From Acidimicrobiaceae bacterium (lineage in GTDB: Bacteria; Actinomycetota; Acidimicrobiia; Acidimicrobiales; UBA8592), in the NCBI GenBank assembly GCA_024641655.1, contig JAHECR010000013.1, positions 1 through 64,000 on the forward strand: DNA of 64,000 nucleotides, given 5' to 3'. The notes below the pieces were generated by a model. It was not told where the DNA came from. It made no database searches and worked only from the letters and a program-made list of their open reading frames with translations. Shown here in pieces: positions 26,305 through 34,819 of this stretch. Within the stretch, counting starts at the first letter, position 1. Each line of letters opens with the position of its first letter. The position numbers and the translations under genes are program-made.

Positions 26305-27471
26305 TCAGCTCGCGGCAGTCGTCGGCGTCGGCTTGGGCTTCGGCGTGGCCGTCGGCGCCGGCACCGCCGTTGCGGTCGGCGCCGGAGGCGAAGTGGGTGG
26401 AGCGGGAGGCGTCGTCGCCGTTGGCGCGGGCGCTCCGCCACCACCTCCGCCCGAAGGCTTCGTGGTCGCCGTGGGTGCGGCTGCCGGCGTAGCCGTCGCC
26501 GCAGCCGGGGCGGGCGGGTTGGTGGGGCTCGTGCCGCCACCGCCAGACGACGGCGGCGTCGTCGGGGTCGAACCACCCGAGGTCGACGGCGACGAGGCAG
26601 CGGTCGCGGCAGGCGAGGCCTGGGTGACCTCGGATGCTGCGATCTCGCCGGGGAGCGTGGGCAACGCTGCCTGGCCATCGGCCGTCGTGCCATCGACGAG
26701 TGCGAGATCCGCGGCCGTGCCATCGGCAGGGGCGACCTCCACGGTTGCGTCGACAGCGGGGTCGGTCTCGGTGGAGGCGGGGTCGACGCCATCGGCGGCG
26801 GTCGTGTCGCCTTCGCCGGTGACGAGCGCTGCGGTGGTGTCGTTGATCACCAGCGGCCCCATGGCGACGACGATGGCGGCGAAGGACACTGCCGATGCGC
26901 CAGCGGTTGCGAGGCGAGTTGGGTTTGGCACGAAACTCCGCAACGACCGGGTGGTCGACGGCAACGTGACGACCGGGTTGGTCGTCGTGATCGCGTGGGC
27001 CGCGGGACCGAGCGGTGCTGCCGCTGCCGGCGCCGATGCCGTAGCGACCACCGCGCCGAGGCGGGCCTCACGCGAGGGACGCCCGGCTTCGGCACGTCGT
27101 GCCTTGAGAGCGGCGATGCGTTCTTCCGGCGACGGTGACCCGTCGGCGAACGCCGGCGGGGCCGTGGCAGCGGCCGTGATCGGGGGCACGTTCGGTGGCC
27201 CAACAGGCCGGGGAACAGGAGCCTGCGGCGCACCGAACACCGGAGCCTGCGGAACAGGAGCCTGCGGCGAACCGAACACCGGAGCCTGCGGCGCACCGAA
27301 CACCGGAGCCTGCGGAACAGGAGCCTGCGGCGCACCGAACACCGGAGGCTGGGGAACTGCGGCCTCTGGGGTGGGTGACTGGCCGATTCGGGCTTCCCGT
27401 GGAGGGCGCCCGGCTGCGGCCCGTCGGGCCTTCAGTGCCGCAATGCGCTCTTCTGGCGTGAGGTCAGACAC
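26305..27471 (-). CDS. Low-complexity membrane-anchored protein with two SHOCT-like motifs and a 13-aa tandem repeat
   Basis: This 388-aa protein was not assigned to a known family. Residues about 4-29 and again about 113-138 carry nearly identical helical motifs, TPEERIAALKARRAAAG and SPEERIAALKARRAEAG. These resemble short SHOCT-like oligomerisation helices. Between them is a Pro/Gln/Ala stretch built from a 13-residue unit (APVPQAPVFGAPQ). One transmembrane helix (about LATAGASAVSFAAIVVAMGP) follows, then about 190 residues of Ala/Thr/Pro/Gly, a cell-wall-spanning style. GTG 27471 has AAGGAG nine bases upstream. It sits between a second anchored protein and ApbE. Confidence 0.78.
   Translation of the reverse strand: MSDLTPEERIAALKARRAAAGRPPREARIGQSPTPEAAVPQPPVFGAPQAPVPQAPVFGAPQAPVFGSPQAPVPQAPVFGAPQAPVPRPVGPPNVPPITAAATAPPAFADGSPSPEERIAALKARRAEAGRPSREARLGAVVATASAPAAAAPLGPAAHAITTTNPVVTLPSTTRSLRSFVPNPTRLATAGASAVSFAAIVVAMGPLVINDTTAALVTGEGDTTAADGVDPASTETDPAVDATVEVAPADGTAADLALVDGTTADGQAALPTLPGEIAASEVTQASPAATAASSPSTSGGSTPTTPPSSGGGGTSPTNPPAPAAATATPAAAPTATTKPSGGGGGGAPAPTATTPPAPPTSPPAPTATAVPAPTATPKPKPTPTTAAS
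27212..27352. repeat. Imperfect 39-bp tandem repeat inside the low-complexity gene
   Basis: Units at 27212-27250, 27251-27289 and 27314-27352 are near-identical 39-mers with a 24-bp partial unit at 27290-27313. Each begins GGAACAGGAGCCTGCGGC on the plus strand. Differences are single bases. The repeat is in frame and encodes 13 residues per unit, so copy number could change without breaking the protein. Confidence 0.9.
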
Positions 27472-27473
27472 GG

Positions 27474-28178
27474 TCAGAACTCCTTCTTGATTCTCGGTTG
27501 GCCGCCCTGCATGGTTATTTCCCACGTGCCTTCGTCGCCTTCGCCGGCAGGACGGAACCTGATCGAGACACGACTCGGTGAATCGGTCAGGACCCTTGCC
27601 TGCCATCCGCTTGCCGGGGTCACCGACCAGAACTCCAGGCTGGTTCCGTCGTGGACCGCGATGACGATCTGCGAGGCGATGCCCGCCCACTCGTAGTAGA
27701 GGAACTCGGTCTCGCCTGGCGCCGTCGTGGGCGACGGCTTCGGCGTGGGCCCGGTGGTGGCCGTCGCCGGTGGCCGTGGCGTCGAGGTGGATGTCGCGGC
27801 CGCAGTGCCTGCGGGTGCCGAGGTCGGGGGAATACCCGTGGCGGTGGGATCGGCCACCTTGGTCGTCGCGGTCGGGTCAGCGGGTGCCCCGGTTGCAGGA
27901 ACCTGGGTCGCGGGGACTTCGGTCGACGATGCGGAATCGGCCATCGGGAGCTCGGCGGCGGCCCCGCCGGGAGTTGCCGCATCGAGGGGGGCTCCGTCCT
28001 GGCCGTTCTCGGCGCCTGCGGCGAGAACCTCGGATTCGACCGGCGCGTCGCTCTGGGCCGCAACGGTCGCAGGGGGTTCACCGAGTGACATCACGCTGAG
28101 GTTCAGCCCAACGGCTGCGCCGATGGTGCCGATGATCAGCATGGTGTATTTCATTGAACCTTGGGCTCTTTGGCCCAT
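27474..28178 (-). CDS. Secreted or anchored protein with Thr/Pro-rich linker and a small C-terminal domain
   Basis: This 234-aa protein starts at ATG 28178 with GGGAGGT seven bases upstream. A hydrophobic signal or anchor helix covers about 10-31 (YTMLIIGTIGAAVGLNLSVM). About 120 residues of Ala/Pro/Thr linker follow. The C-terminal roughly 75 residues form a compact beta-rich domain (TEFLYYEWAGIASQIVIAV; VSIRFRPAGEG; EGTWEITMQGG). No family is recognised. It is the first gene of the four-gene unit ending with ApbE and the haem protein, two bases before the next start. It may be a partner or flavin acceptor, which is inference. Confidence 0.75.
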   Translation of the reverse strand: MGQRAQGSMKYTMLIIGTIGAAVGLNLSVMSLGEPPATVAAQSDAPVESEVLAAGAENGQDGAPLDAATPGGAAAELPMADSASSTEVPATQVPATGAPADPTATTKVADPTATGIPPTSAPAGTAAATSTSTPRPPATATTGPTPKPSPTTAPGETEFLYYEWAGIASQIVIAVHDGTSLEFWSVTPASGWQARVLTDSPSRVSIRFRPAGEGDEGTWEITMQGGQPRIKKEF

Positions 28179-28567
28179 CAGCGACCTCCCGGCGCGCTCG
28201 ACCCGCTGAGAGGTACACGCCGCGCGTGACCTTCGGGGATTAGTCGACAGACGAATCGGGACCCGTGACCCGTGTCGCAGGACCCAGCGTCTGGCCGTTC
28301 CCGCGCTACAGCGAACAGCGTTGCGCCCTGCGGGGGCAGGCCTTTACGGCGGCCGGCGAGGTCGATGGTGTGCACAAGCGAGGCCATCGGCGCGTCGCAA
28401 ACGCGGCTGGAGCCGTGGAGGGCAAAACAGACCTTTGGCATCACGGGAACCGGGTTCTCGGGCATTTGGAGTAGGTCTCTTTGCTCCTGGCGACGCCGAA
28501 CCGGCATGATCGGAGCGCACCGGGGCCCGTTCTCGGGCACCGACGACTCAACCCACCTCCGGTACCC
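28179..28567. other. Divergent intergenic region
   Basis: These 389 bases lie between the anchored-protein operon (minus) and the TesB-like gene (plus) and should hold both promoters. I looked for riboswitch cores (TPP, FMN, cobalamin, c-di-GMP, SAM, ydaO) on both strands and saw no convincing match. No gene could be supported. Confidence 0.4.
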
Positions 28568-29404
28568 ATGGCCGAGCAGTACCTCCCCCCGATGACCGAG
28601 CTCCTCGCTCTCGAGACCATCGAGCGCGACCTGTTCCGGGGCCGCAACGAGATCCCCGACAACGGCCATCGCAACATCTTCGGCGGTCAGATTGCAGCAC
28701 AGGCACTGAAGGCGGCCGGCATGACCGTGACCGACCGATGGCCGCATTCGTTCCACGGTTACTTCCTTCGACCCGGGCGCCGGGCCAGTCCCGTGATCTT
28801 CAAGGTCGAGCGCGACCGCGACGGCCGGTCCTTCTCCGCCCGTCGGGTACGCGCGATCCAAGACGGCAAGGTCATCTTCGATCTGACCGCCTCGTTCCAG
28901 GTGGACGAATCCGGACCTGAACTGTCGCCGATCCCGCCGGAGAAGCCGCCAGAGCCCGAGGCGTGCCCGCCGGAGCCGTTCAACAGCAACTTTCCGGCCG
29001 TCGAGGCCCGCATGGCCGCGCCCGTGGTCCTCGGTCCCTCAGGGCACGAAGCAAGCCCGACGCTGTGGGTACGGTGCCCCGACGCGCTCGGTGACCACCG
29101 CCTGAACCATGCGTGCGTCCTGGCCTACACCTCCGACATCAGCTCAGGGTTCGTCGGGAGCCCGGTGCGCGGCCAGGGAGGCGGCGCGAGCATCGACCAT
29201 GCGATGTGGTTCCAGCATCCCGTGCGCACCGATGACTGGATGCTGCTGCACATGTGGCCGGCGCTCGCCGGCGGCGCCCGCGGGCTGTACCAGGGCTCCA
29301 TCCACCGACACGACGGCACCGCCGCGGCGCTCTTCGCGCAACAATGCCTCCTCAGAGCCCCCGCCACCGCTGCCGCGACCACGGCAGCGGACGCTATTGG
29401 CTGA
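28568..29404 (+). CDS. tesB: Acyl-CoA thioesterase II (TesB family)
   Basis: This 278-aa double-hotdog enzyme hydrolyses acyl-CoA to free acid and CoA. Family regions are RNEIPDNGHRNIFGGQIAAQ in the first hotdog, YTSDISSG with the catalytic-type Asp, ASIDHAMWFQHPVRTDDWML, and ARGLYQGSIHRHDG in the second hotdog. Length is close to the usual 285 aa. ATG 28568 is used; MTELLALE seven codons on is an alternative. Its last 11 bases overlap the convergent DUF218 gene. Confidence 0.92.
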   Translation: MAEQYLPPMTELLALETIERDLFRGRNEIPDNGHRNIFGGQIAAQALKAAGMTVTDRWPHSFHGYFLRPGRRASPVIFKVERDRDGRSFSARRVRAIQDGKVIFDLTASFQVDESGPELSPIPPEKPPEPEACPPEPFNSNFPAVEARMAAPVVLGPSGHEASPTLWVRCPDALGDHRLNHACVLAYTSDISSGFVGSPVRGQGGGASIDHAMWFQHPVRTDDWMLLHMWPALAGGARGLYQGSIHRHDGTAAALFAQQCLLRAPATAAATTAADAIG

Positions 29405-30032
29405 GATTGGACACCCGGCGAAACCCGACGACCCTCCCGAGGGCGACCGCAGCGGTCTCCCGGCCGAGCTGGCGCATCGAGCTGTCGAGCGTCGTCGGGG
29501 AGAACCGGCCGTCGAGACCGACTTCGCGTGCGATCTCCACGGCCCGCAGCGCGTGGTACGGGTCCGACACCAGAAGGACACGCGACCCCGCGCCCCGCGC
29601 GAACAGGGCGTTCGCTGCTGCGCTCAGGGACTCGAACGTATTCGTGCCGTCGACCACGACGAGGATGTCGTCTTCGGGGACGCCACGCTCGAGGAGATAG
29701 GTGAGGCCGGCATAGGCCTCCGTGAACCGGTCGCCGGCCTGGTTGGCCCCGGTCGTCACGATCAACGGGGCATACCCCTGCTCGTAGAGGTCGAAGGCGT
29801 GGTCGAGCCGGGCTGCGAGAACCGGAGACGGCCTCCCGTCGAATTGTGCCGCCCCGAGCACCACGATGGCGTCGACCGACTGCGCTCCGTCACGGGTGCT
29901 GTACCACCACACCTGCGCGAACGTCAGACCGACATAGGCCGTGGCGAGCAACGCGACCGCGAACGCGACGCGAGCGAGCGCGCCGAGACGAGGTGAGCGC
30001 CCGACGACGGCGGGGTCGTGCTTGTCGCCCAT
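29394..30032 (-). CDS. YdcF/SanA-like DUF218 envelope protein
   Basis: This 212-aa protein has one N-terminal transmembrane helix (about LARVAFAVALLATAYVGLTF). The DUF218 domain contains SVDAIVVLGAAQFDGRPSPV, LIVTTGANQAGDRFTEA, TNTFESLSAAANAL and LLVSDPYHALRA. SanA/ElyC-type proteins affect envelope integrity and lipid-carrier metabolism; the reaction is unsettled. ATG 30032 lies 20 bases after gltX, making it the last gene of the long minus-strand run. Its end overlaps the convergent tesB gene by 11 bases. Confidence 0.87.
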   Translation of the reverse strand: MGDKHDPAVVGRSPRLGALARVAFAVALLATAYVGLTFAQVWWYSTRDGAQSVDAIVVLGAAQFDGRPSPVLAARLDHAFDLYEQGYAPLIVTTGANQAGDRFTEAYAGLTYLLERGVPEDDILVVVDGTNTFESLSAAANALFARGAGSRVLLVSDPYHALRAVEIAREVGLDGRFSPTTLDSSMRQLGRETAAVALGRVVGFRRVSNLSQ

Positions 30033-30052
30033 CGACCCGCGCCCGGTGCCGG

Positions 30053-31459
30053 TCAGCCCAGGGTCGCCCGAGCGGTCCGCAGCCGCTCGAGCACGATCTC
30101 GCGGCCGACGAGGGCGATGGGTTCGAAGAGCGGCATCCCGCCCCGTCGCCCGGTCACGGCGATGCGCACCGGAACCTGGGACTTCGTCCCGAGGTCGTCT
30201 CCGACCTTGCGGACGGCCGCCTCCACGGTCTCGGCGTCCCATGCACAGACCTCGAGCGCAGCGATCGCCCCGTCGAGCACCGCCGCGACCTGATCGCCGG
30301 ACATGACCTTGGCGATCTGGCGGAGCTCTTTCTCGTCGGTCTCCTGTGGCACCGCTACGGTGAACATCCAGTCGACGACCTCGACGACGTCTCCCAGACG
30401 CCGAGTTCGCTGCTGTGCCAACGGTGCGACCGAACGAAAGGCACCCGCATCGAAACGATCGGCAGGCCAGGGACCCTCCGCCAGGTACGGGTCGGTTGCC
30501 GTGACGAATTCGTCGACCGACAACATCCGGACGTATTCGCCGTTGATGTGCTCGAGCTTCCTCAGGTCGAAGAAGGCCGGCGCCTTGTTGACTGCGGCGA
30601 GGTCGAAGAGCGCGATGATCTCGGCCATGGGCCGGACCTCGATGTCGTCGGGTGGACCCCAGCCGAGCAACGCCAGGTAGTTGGCCATCGCCTCGGGCAG
30701 GAACCCCGCTGCCCGGAAGTCGGCCAACGCGACCGAGTGTTTCCGCTTGGACAGCTTCTTGCGGTCCTCGCCGACGAGCAGCGGAAGGTGAGCGTAGACC
30801 GGTTTTGGTCCGTACCCTAGGGCATCCCAGAGCAGCATCACCTTGGGGGTGGTGTTGAGGAGGTCCTCTCCCCTGACCACGTGGGTGATGGCCATCGCCG
30901 CGTCGTCGACGGCGTTGGCGACGAGGAAGAGCGCGGAACCGTCGGCTCGGCGGATGACGAAGTCCTCGAGCTCGGCGCAGCTGAAGGCGACCTGACCCCG
31001 GACGATGTCGTCGATCACGACGTCACCTTCGTCGGGCGTTCGAAAGCGCACGACCACGCCGTCGCCGTCGACCACGCGCCGATCGCGGCAGAACCCGTCA
31101 TAGCCACCCTTGAATCCAGTGAGGGCATTACGGGCGTCGATGGCTTCCCGGGAGCAGTCGCAACGATAGGCGTTCCCGCGTGCCAGGACCGTCTCGATGG
31201 CAGCTGCGTAGAGCTCGCTGCGCTGGGATTGGTGGACGGGTTCCTCGTCCCAGTCGATCCCCAGCCACTCCAGCGGTTCGGTGATGGCCCGGTAGTACTC
31301 GGGCAGTGCAAGCGCTGCGTTCGTGTCCTCGATGCGCAACAGGAACGTTCCCCCGGTGTGGCGCGCGTACAGCCAGTTGAACAGCGCCGAGCGAGCCGAT
31401 CCGACGTGGAGATACCCCGTAGGCGCCGGCGAGAACCGCAGGCGCGGCAGATCGCCCAT
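30053..31459 (-). CDS. gltX: Glutamyl-tRNA synthetase
   Basis: This 468-aa class I synthetase charges tRNA-Glu. The HIGH-type motif is PAPTGYLHVGS (11-21) and the KMSKS-type motif is KKLSKRK (234-240). Cys100, Cys102 and Cys124 mark the zinc-containing insert. The C-terminal helical anticodon-binding part is complete, and length is usual. ATG 31459 overlaps the upstream gene stop by one base (TGATG). Whether it is discriminating or also charges tRNA-Gln cannot be judged. A tRNA-Glu gene lies at 45-120. Confidence 0.98.
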   Translation of the reverse strand: MGDLPRLRFSPAPTGYLHVGSARSALFNWLYARHTGGTFLLRIEDTNAALALPEYYRAITEPLEWLGIDWDEEPVHQSQRSELYAAAIETVLARGNAYRCDCSREAIDARNALTGFKGGYDGFCRDRRVVDGDGVVVRFRTPDEGDVVIDDIVRGQVAFSCAELEDFVIRRADGSALFLVANAVDDAAMAITHVVRGEDLLNTTPKVMLLWDALGYGPKPVYAHLPLLVGEDRKKLSKRKHSVALADFRAAGFLPEAMANYLALLGWGPPDDIEVRPMAEIIALFDLAAVNKAPAFFDLRKLEHINGEYVRMLSVDEFVTATDPYLAEGPWPADRFDAGAFRSVAPLAQQRTRRLGDVVEVVDWMFTVAVPQETDEKELRQIAKVMSGDQVAAVLDGAIAALEVCAWDAETVEAAVRKVGDDLGTKSQVPVRIAVTGRRGGMPLFEPIALVGREIVLERLRTARATLG

Positions 31460-32010
31460 CAGTGGGCGGGGGACCGGGCGTCCGCGGCGAGGACGTCGAG
31501 ATCGAGCGGCAGACTCCAGTCGGCCACATAGCGCCGACCAGCTTCAGCCGGCGTCACACCGAGCGCGCCATCGGGCGCGGCGGCGGCGAGACGGCGCGCC
31601 TCGGAGTAGTGGTGGACGTTGGCGAGGCCGGCGAACGCAGCGCGCCGGACCGTCACCAGCTCGGCGGAGGGGTCGTCGTCGAAGAACCCCCAGATCGTCA
31701 GAGCGACGCGAAGATCGGCCTTGATCGGCGCTCGACCGAAGAACGACGCCCGCTTGAGACCGAGGGTCACCGCCCCGGCGGCAACGTCGTGCCAGTGTTC
31801 TCCCGGTGCCAGGCTGACTTCGGCCTCGAAGCTCCCGACGAGCTTGAGCGCATAACCCTGATCGGGCCCCTGGCGTCCGGCGCCGGCGAAATCCGGCTGG
31901 CCGTCGGGCAACTCACCGGGTCGAGCAGCCGAAGGCCCCCGACGGCGGGGTGGCGACTCGTAGTACTTCGCGCGACCAGGGGGAACCGGGACATAGTCAG
32001 GTGCTGCCAC
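31459..32010 (-). CDS. Conserved-looking protein of unknown function
   Basis: This 183-aa soluble protein has a Pro/Arg-rich N-terminus (DYVPVPPGRAKYYESPPRRR) and a central LKLVGSFEAEVSLAPGEH, then GLKRASFFGRAPIKADLRVA. A C-terminal part reads ADWSLPLDLDVLAADARS. I recognise no family. GTG 32010 has AGGG about eight bases upstream and lies five bases after the M50 protease stop; its own stop overlaps gltX by one base. Sandwiched between the protease and gltX, it is certainly co-transcribed with them, but its role is unknown. Confidence 0.8.
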   Translation of the reverse strand: MAAPDYVPVPPGRAKYYESPPRRRGPSAARPGELPDGQPDFAGAGRQGPDQGYALKLVGSFEAEVSLAPGEHWHDVAAGAVTLGLKRASFFGRAPIKADLRVALTIWGFFDDDPSAELVTVRRAAFAGLANVHHYSEARRLAAAAPDGALGVTPAEAGRRYVADWSLPLDLDVLAADARSPAH

Positions 32011-32015
32011 CCGGC

Positions 32016-33176
32016 TTACCCTACAGCGAGGAGGCGGAGGTCGGCTGCGAGGTCGGGGCGATCCGCCCAGGCCACGATCCCAACCATTGCTTCGATCAAC
32101 TCCGCCGTGCGGCGTGGCGACGGGACCTGATGGACGAGGCCGAGAAGATCGTCCATCCGACCCGCTCGGTGCAACCCGAGCACGAGCCACCGAGCCTGCG
32201 CCGGCAGCGGATCGCGCGCGAAGATCTCGCCCAGCTCGTCGAGCCCGTGGAGCCCGGCGGTCTCGACGACGTCCACCAGCGCGTACAACGCGGGCGGCAG
32301 CTGGCCTTGCAGGTCGTCCATCAGCTGACGGGCGCCCCGAGCATCGCCGGCGGCTGCCGCGGCCTCGACCGCCACGACCTTGAACGCCGGACCACGGGGG
32401 CCGAGTTGTCGCTGCAGGGCTATGGCGCGCTCGACCGACCCGGGGACCCGGGTGCCGATACCGTTGAGGGTCTCGCGCAGTTCACCGTCGAGGGCGCGTG
32501 CCTTCTCGGCGATGGCCGGCGCCCGCAAGGCCGTGATGTTCGTCGCGATCGCCCACCCGAAGATGAGCGCGCCCCAGTAATACCCGATCGAGATCAGCGC
32601 GACGGCAGCGACCGAGCCGATGACGATCGAGACGACCGCAGCCCGTCGATGCCGTAGGTCGCGGTCGCCGGGCAGCAGCTGGGCGAGGATGTGACCGCCG
32701 TCGAGGGGCAGGACCGGCAACAGGTTGACGAGGCCCCAGCCGACGTTGACCCAGAGCAGGAAGAAGGTGATGTGGTTGTCGTCGAACCCTCCGCTGGACC
32801 ATGCATACAGTGCAACCGGCAGGGCCAACAGCAACCCGGCGCCGGGCCCGGCGGCCGCAACGCTGATCATCTCCCATCGCGATGCGTCGTGCGCCGGGCT
32901 CCAGTGGGTCAGCCCCCCGAAGCTGTAGAGGTCGATCGTCGGCGAGGCGCCCAGACGACGTGCCGCGAACGCGTGCCCGAGCTCGTGCCAGGTGACCGAC
33001 GCTGCCACGATCACGGTCCACGTGATGACCGAGCGCACCGTCGCGCCGGGGTAGAGCCCGAGGAGGGCGGCGACGACCAGGAACGATGCCTGGATGCGCG
33101 TCGGAAACCCGAACAAGGTCAGCTCGAGGCCCCCGCCGGTCGGGCGGAGGCCGGTGAAAGCGCCCTTCGTGCTCAC
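32016..33176 (-). CDS. Site-2-protease family intramembrane metalloprotease (M50)
   Basis: This 386-aa membrane protein has the zinc site HELGH at residues 64-68 in helix VTWHELGHAFAA and the third ligand motif NLLPVLPLDGGHIL about 90 residues later. About six hydrophobic helices cover residues 28-215. The last roughly 170 residues are a soluble helical-repeat-like tail rather than a PDZ or CBS domain. Such proteases cut membrane-bound regulators such as anti-sigma factors. The target is unknown. GTG 33176 overlaps the cimA stop by four bases. Confidence 0.93.
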   Translation of the reverse strand: MSTKGAFTGLRPTGGGLELTLFGFPTRIQASFLVVAALLGLYPGATVRSVITWTVIVAASVTWHELGHAFAARRLGASPTIDLYSFGGLTHWSPAHDASRWEMISVAAAGPGAGLLLALPVALYAWSSGGFDDNHITFFLLWVNVGWGLVNLLPVLPLDGGHILAQLLPGDRDLRHRRAAVVSIVIGSVAAVALISIGYYWGALIFGWAIATNITALRAPAIAEKARALDGELRETLNGIGTRVPGSVERAIALQRQLGPRGPAFKVVAVEAAAAAGDARGARQLMDDLQGQLPPALYALVDVVETAGLHGLDELGEIFARDPLPAQARWLVLGLHRAGRMDDLLGLVHQVPSPRRTAELIEAMVGIVAWADRPDLAADLRLLAVG

Positions 33177-34816
33177 GCGTTCGGCGGCGACGCCCGCAGG
33201 AGGCCATAGACGAGCGAGTCAGCCAGTGCCTGCCAGCTGGCCTCGATGATGTTCTCGGACACGCCGATGGTGCTCCAGTTCCGGTTGCCGTCGCTGCTGT
33301 CGAGCAACACGCGAGTGATCGCTCCTGTTCCCTGGCTGGTGTCGAGGACGCGCACCTTGAAGTCGGTGAGGTGGATACGTCCCAGCTCGGGATACTCCTC
33401 AGTCAGGACCGACCGCAGGGCGGCGTCGATGGCATTGACCGGGCCGTTCCCCTCCCCGAAGCCGACGACCCGTCGGCCACGTACCCAGAGCTTCACGACG
33501 GCCTCGGTGTCGACATCGACCGCGACGTCCTTCCATGCCCGACTCCCGCCGCCGCGGTGCTGCAGGGAGACGTGGAACGCCTCCACCCGGAAGAAGTCCT
33601 GTTCCCAGCCCGCGGCGCCGAGCATGAGCAACTCGAGCGACGCGTCCGCGACCTCGAAGTGGTAGCCCATGTTCTCCAGCCGCTTCAGCTCGTCGAGCAC
33701 CTGCTTGAGCTGCTCGGGTCCGAGCTCGATGCCGAGCTCCTTCGCTTTCAGTTCGATCGACGCCCGCCCCGAGAGATCCGAAACCAGGAAGCGGGTGCCG
33801 TTGCCGACGAGTGCGGGGTCGATGTGCTCGTAGGCGTCACCGCGTCGGGCGATCGCGCTCGTGTGGAGGCCGGCCTTGTGCGCGAACGCCGACTTCCCCA
33901 CGTACGGAAGGGCGTGGTTCGGCGGCAGGTTGACGAGCTCGGCCACGTGGTGACTCACCGACGTGAGCTTCTCCATCGAGCCCTCGTGGACGGTTCGGAT
34001 GCCCATCTTGAGCGTGAGGTTGGGGATGAGACTCGTGAGGTCGCAGTTCCCGGTCCGCTCGCCGTAGCCGTTGATCGTGCCCTGCACGTGGGTGGCACCG
34101 ACGCGCACACCGGCGAGCGCGTTCGCCACCGCACACGCGGTGTCGTTCTGGGTGTGCATGCCCACGGTGACCTCTGGGAACATCTCGACCACGACTCGCG
34201 TGGCGGCTTCGACTTCGTGAGGCAGCGAACCCCCGTTGGTGTCGCAGAGCACGAGCGCCTCGGCACCGGCCAGAGCCGCGGCCTCGACGGCCCGGAGCGC
34301 GAACTCGGGGTTGCGCTTGTAGCCGTCGAAGAAGTGCTCGAAGTCCACGAAGACCCGCCTGCCTGCGCCATTCAGGTACTGGACCGAGTCGGAGATCATG
34401 GCCACGCCCTCGTCGAGGGTGGTCCGTAGAGCCTCTATCACGTGGTAGTCCCAGCTCTTGGCGACGATGCAGCACACCGCCGTCTTCGCCGACAGCAAAT
34501 TGGCGAGGGTCGCGTCCTCGTCGACCTTGCCCTTCGGGCGGCGGGTGGAACCGAACGCGACCAACGTCGAGGTCGCGAGCTGCAGCTCACCTGCCGCAGC
34601 GCGAGCGAAGAACTCGTCGTCGCGAGGGTTCGCCCCGGGCCAGCCGCCCTCGATGTAGTGCACGCCCAGGACGTCGAGCTGCTCGGCGACCTTGAGCTTG
34701 TCGTCTGCGGTGAGCGAGATCCCTTCGAACTGTGAGCCGTCTCGGAGCGTGGTGTCGAAAATCTCGACGGCCTCGGGCCAAGACGGATCGCGTACCGCGT
34801 CACGGGAGATGTCCAT
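33173..34816 (-). CDS. cimA: Citramalate synthase
   Basis: This 547-aa enzyme of the LeuA/HMGL family condenses acetyl-CoA and pyruvate to (R)-citramalate, the first step of threonine-independent isoleucine synthesis. The TIM-barrel start is EIFDTTLRDGSQFEGISL, with the metal motif HTQNDTACAVAN. The C-terminal LeuA-type allosteric domain includes KVRVLDTSQGTGAITRVLLD. Length and C-terminal sequence fit the CimA type better than IPMS or homocitrate synthase. ATG 34816 lies three bases after ilvE. leuB, ilvE and cimA are consecutive, matching the pathway. Confidence 0.94.
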   Translation of the reverse strand: MDISRDAVRDPSWPEAVEIFDTTLRDGSQFEGISLTADDKLKVAEQLDVLGVHYIEGGWPGANPRDDEFFARAAAGELQLATSTLVAFGSTRRPKGKVDEDATLANLLSAKTAVCCIVAKSWDYHVIEALRTTLDEGVAMISDSVQYLNGAGRRVFVDFEHFFDGYKRNPEFALRAVEAAALAGAEALVLCDTNGGSLPHEVEAATRVVVEMFPEVTVGMHTQNDTACAVANALAGVRVGATHVQGTINGYGERTGNCDLTSLIPNLTLKMGIRTVHEGSMEKLTSVSHHVAELVNLPPNHALPYVGKSAFAHKAGLHTSAIARRGDAYEHIDPALVGNGTRFLVSDLSGRASIELKAKELGIELGPEQLKQVLDELKRLENMGYHFEVADASLELLMLGAAGWEQDFFRVEAFHVSLQHRGGGSRAWKDVAVDVDTEAVVKLWVRGRRVVGFGEGNGPVNAIDAALRSVLTEEYPELGRIHLTDFKVRVLDTSQGTGAITRVLLDSSDGNRNWSTIGVSENIIEASWQALADSLVYGLLRASPPNA

Positions 34817-34819
34817 GAC

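Noticed and set aside
27474-28178. Flavinylation target motif in the anchored protein (PATGAP)
   Set aside because: It has T-G-A but lacks the upstream Asp and the following Thr or Ser of the known ApbE target, and sits in a low-complexity linker.
28179-28567. Riboswitch in the gap before the TesB-like gene
   Set aside because: Purine-rich bits such as GGGCAAAAC drew attention, but the paired stems of known classes were not found on either strand.
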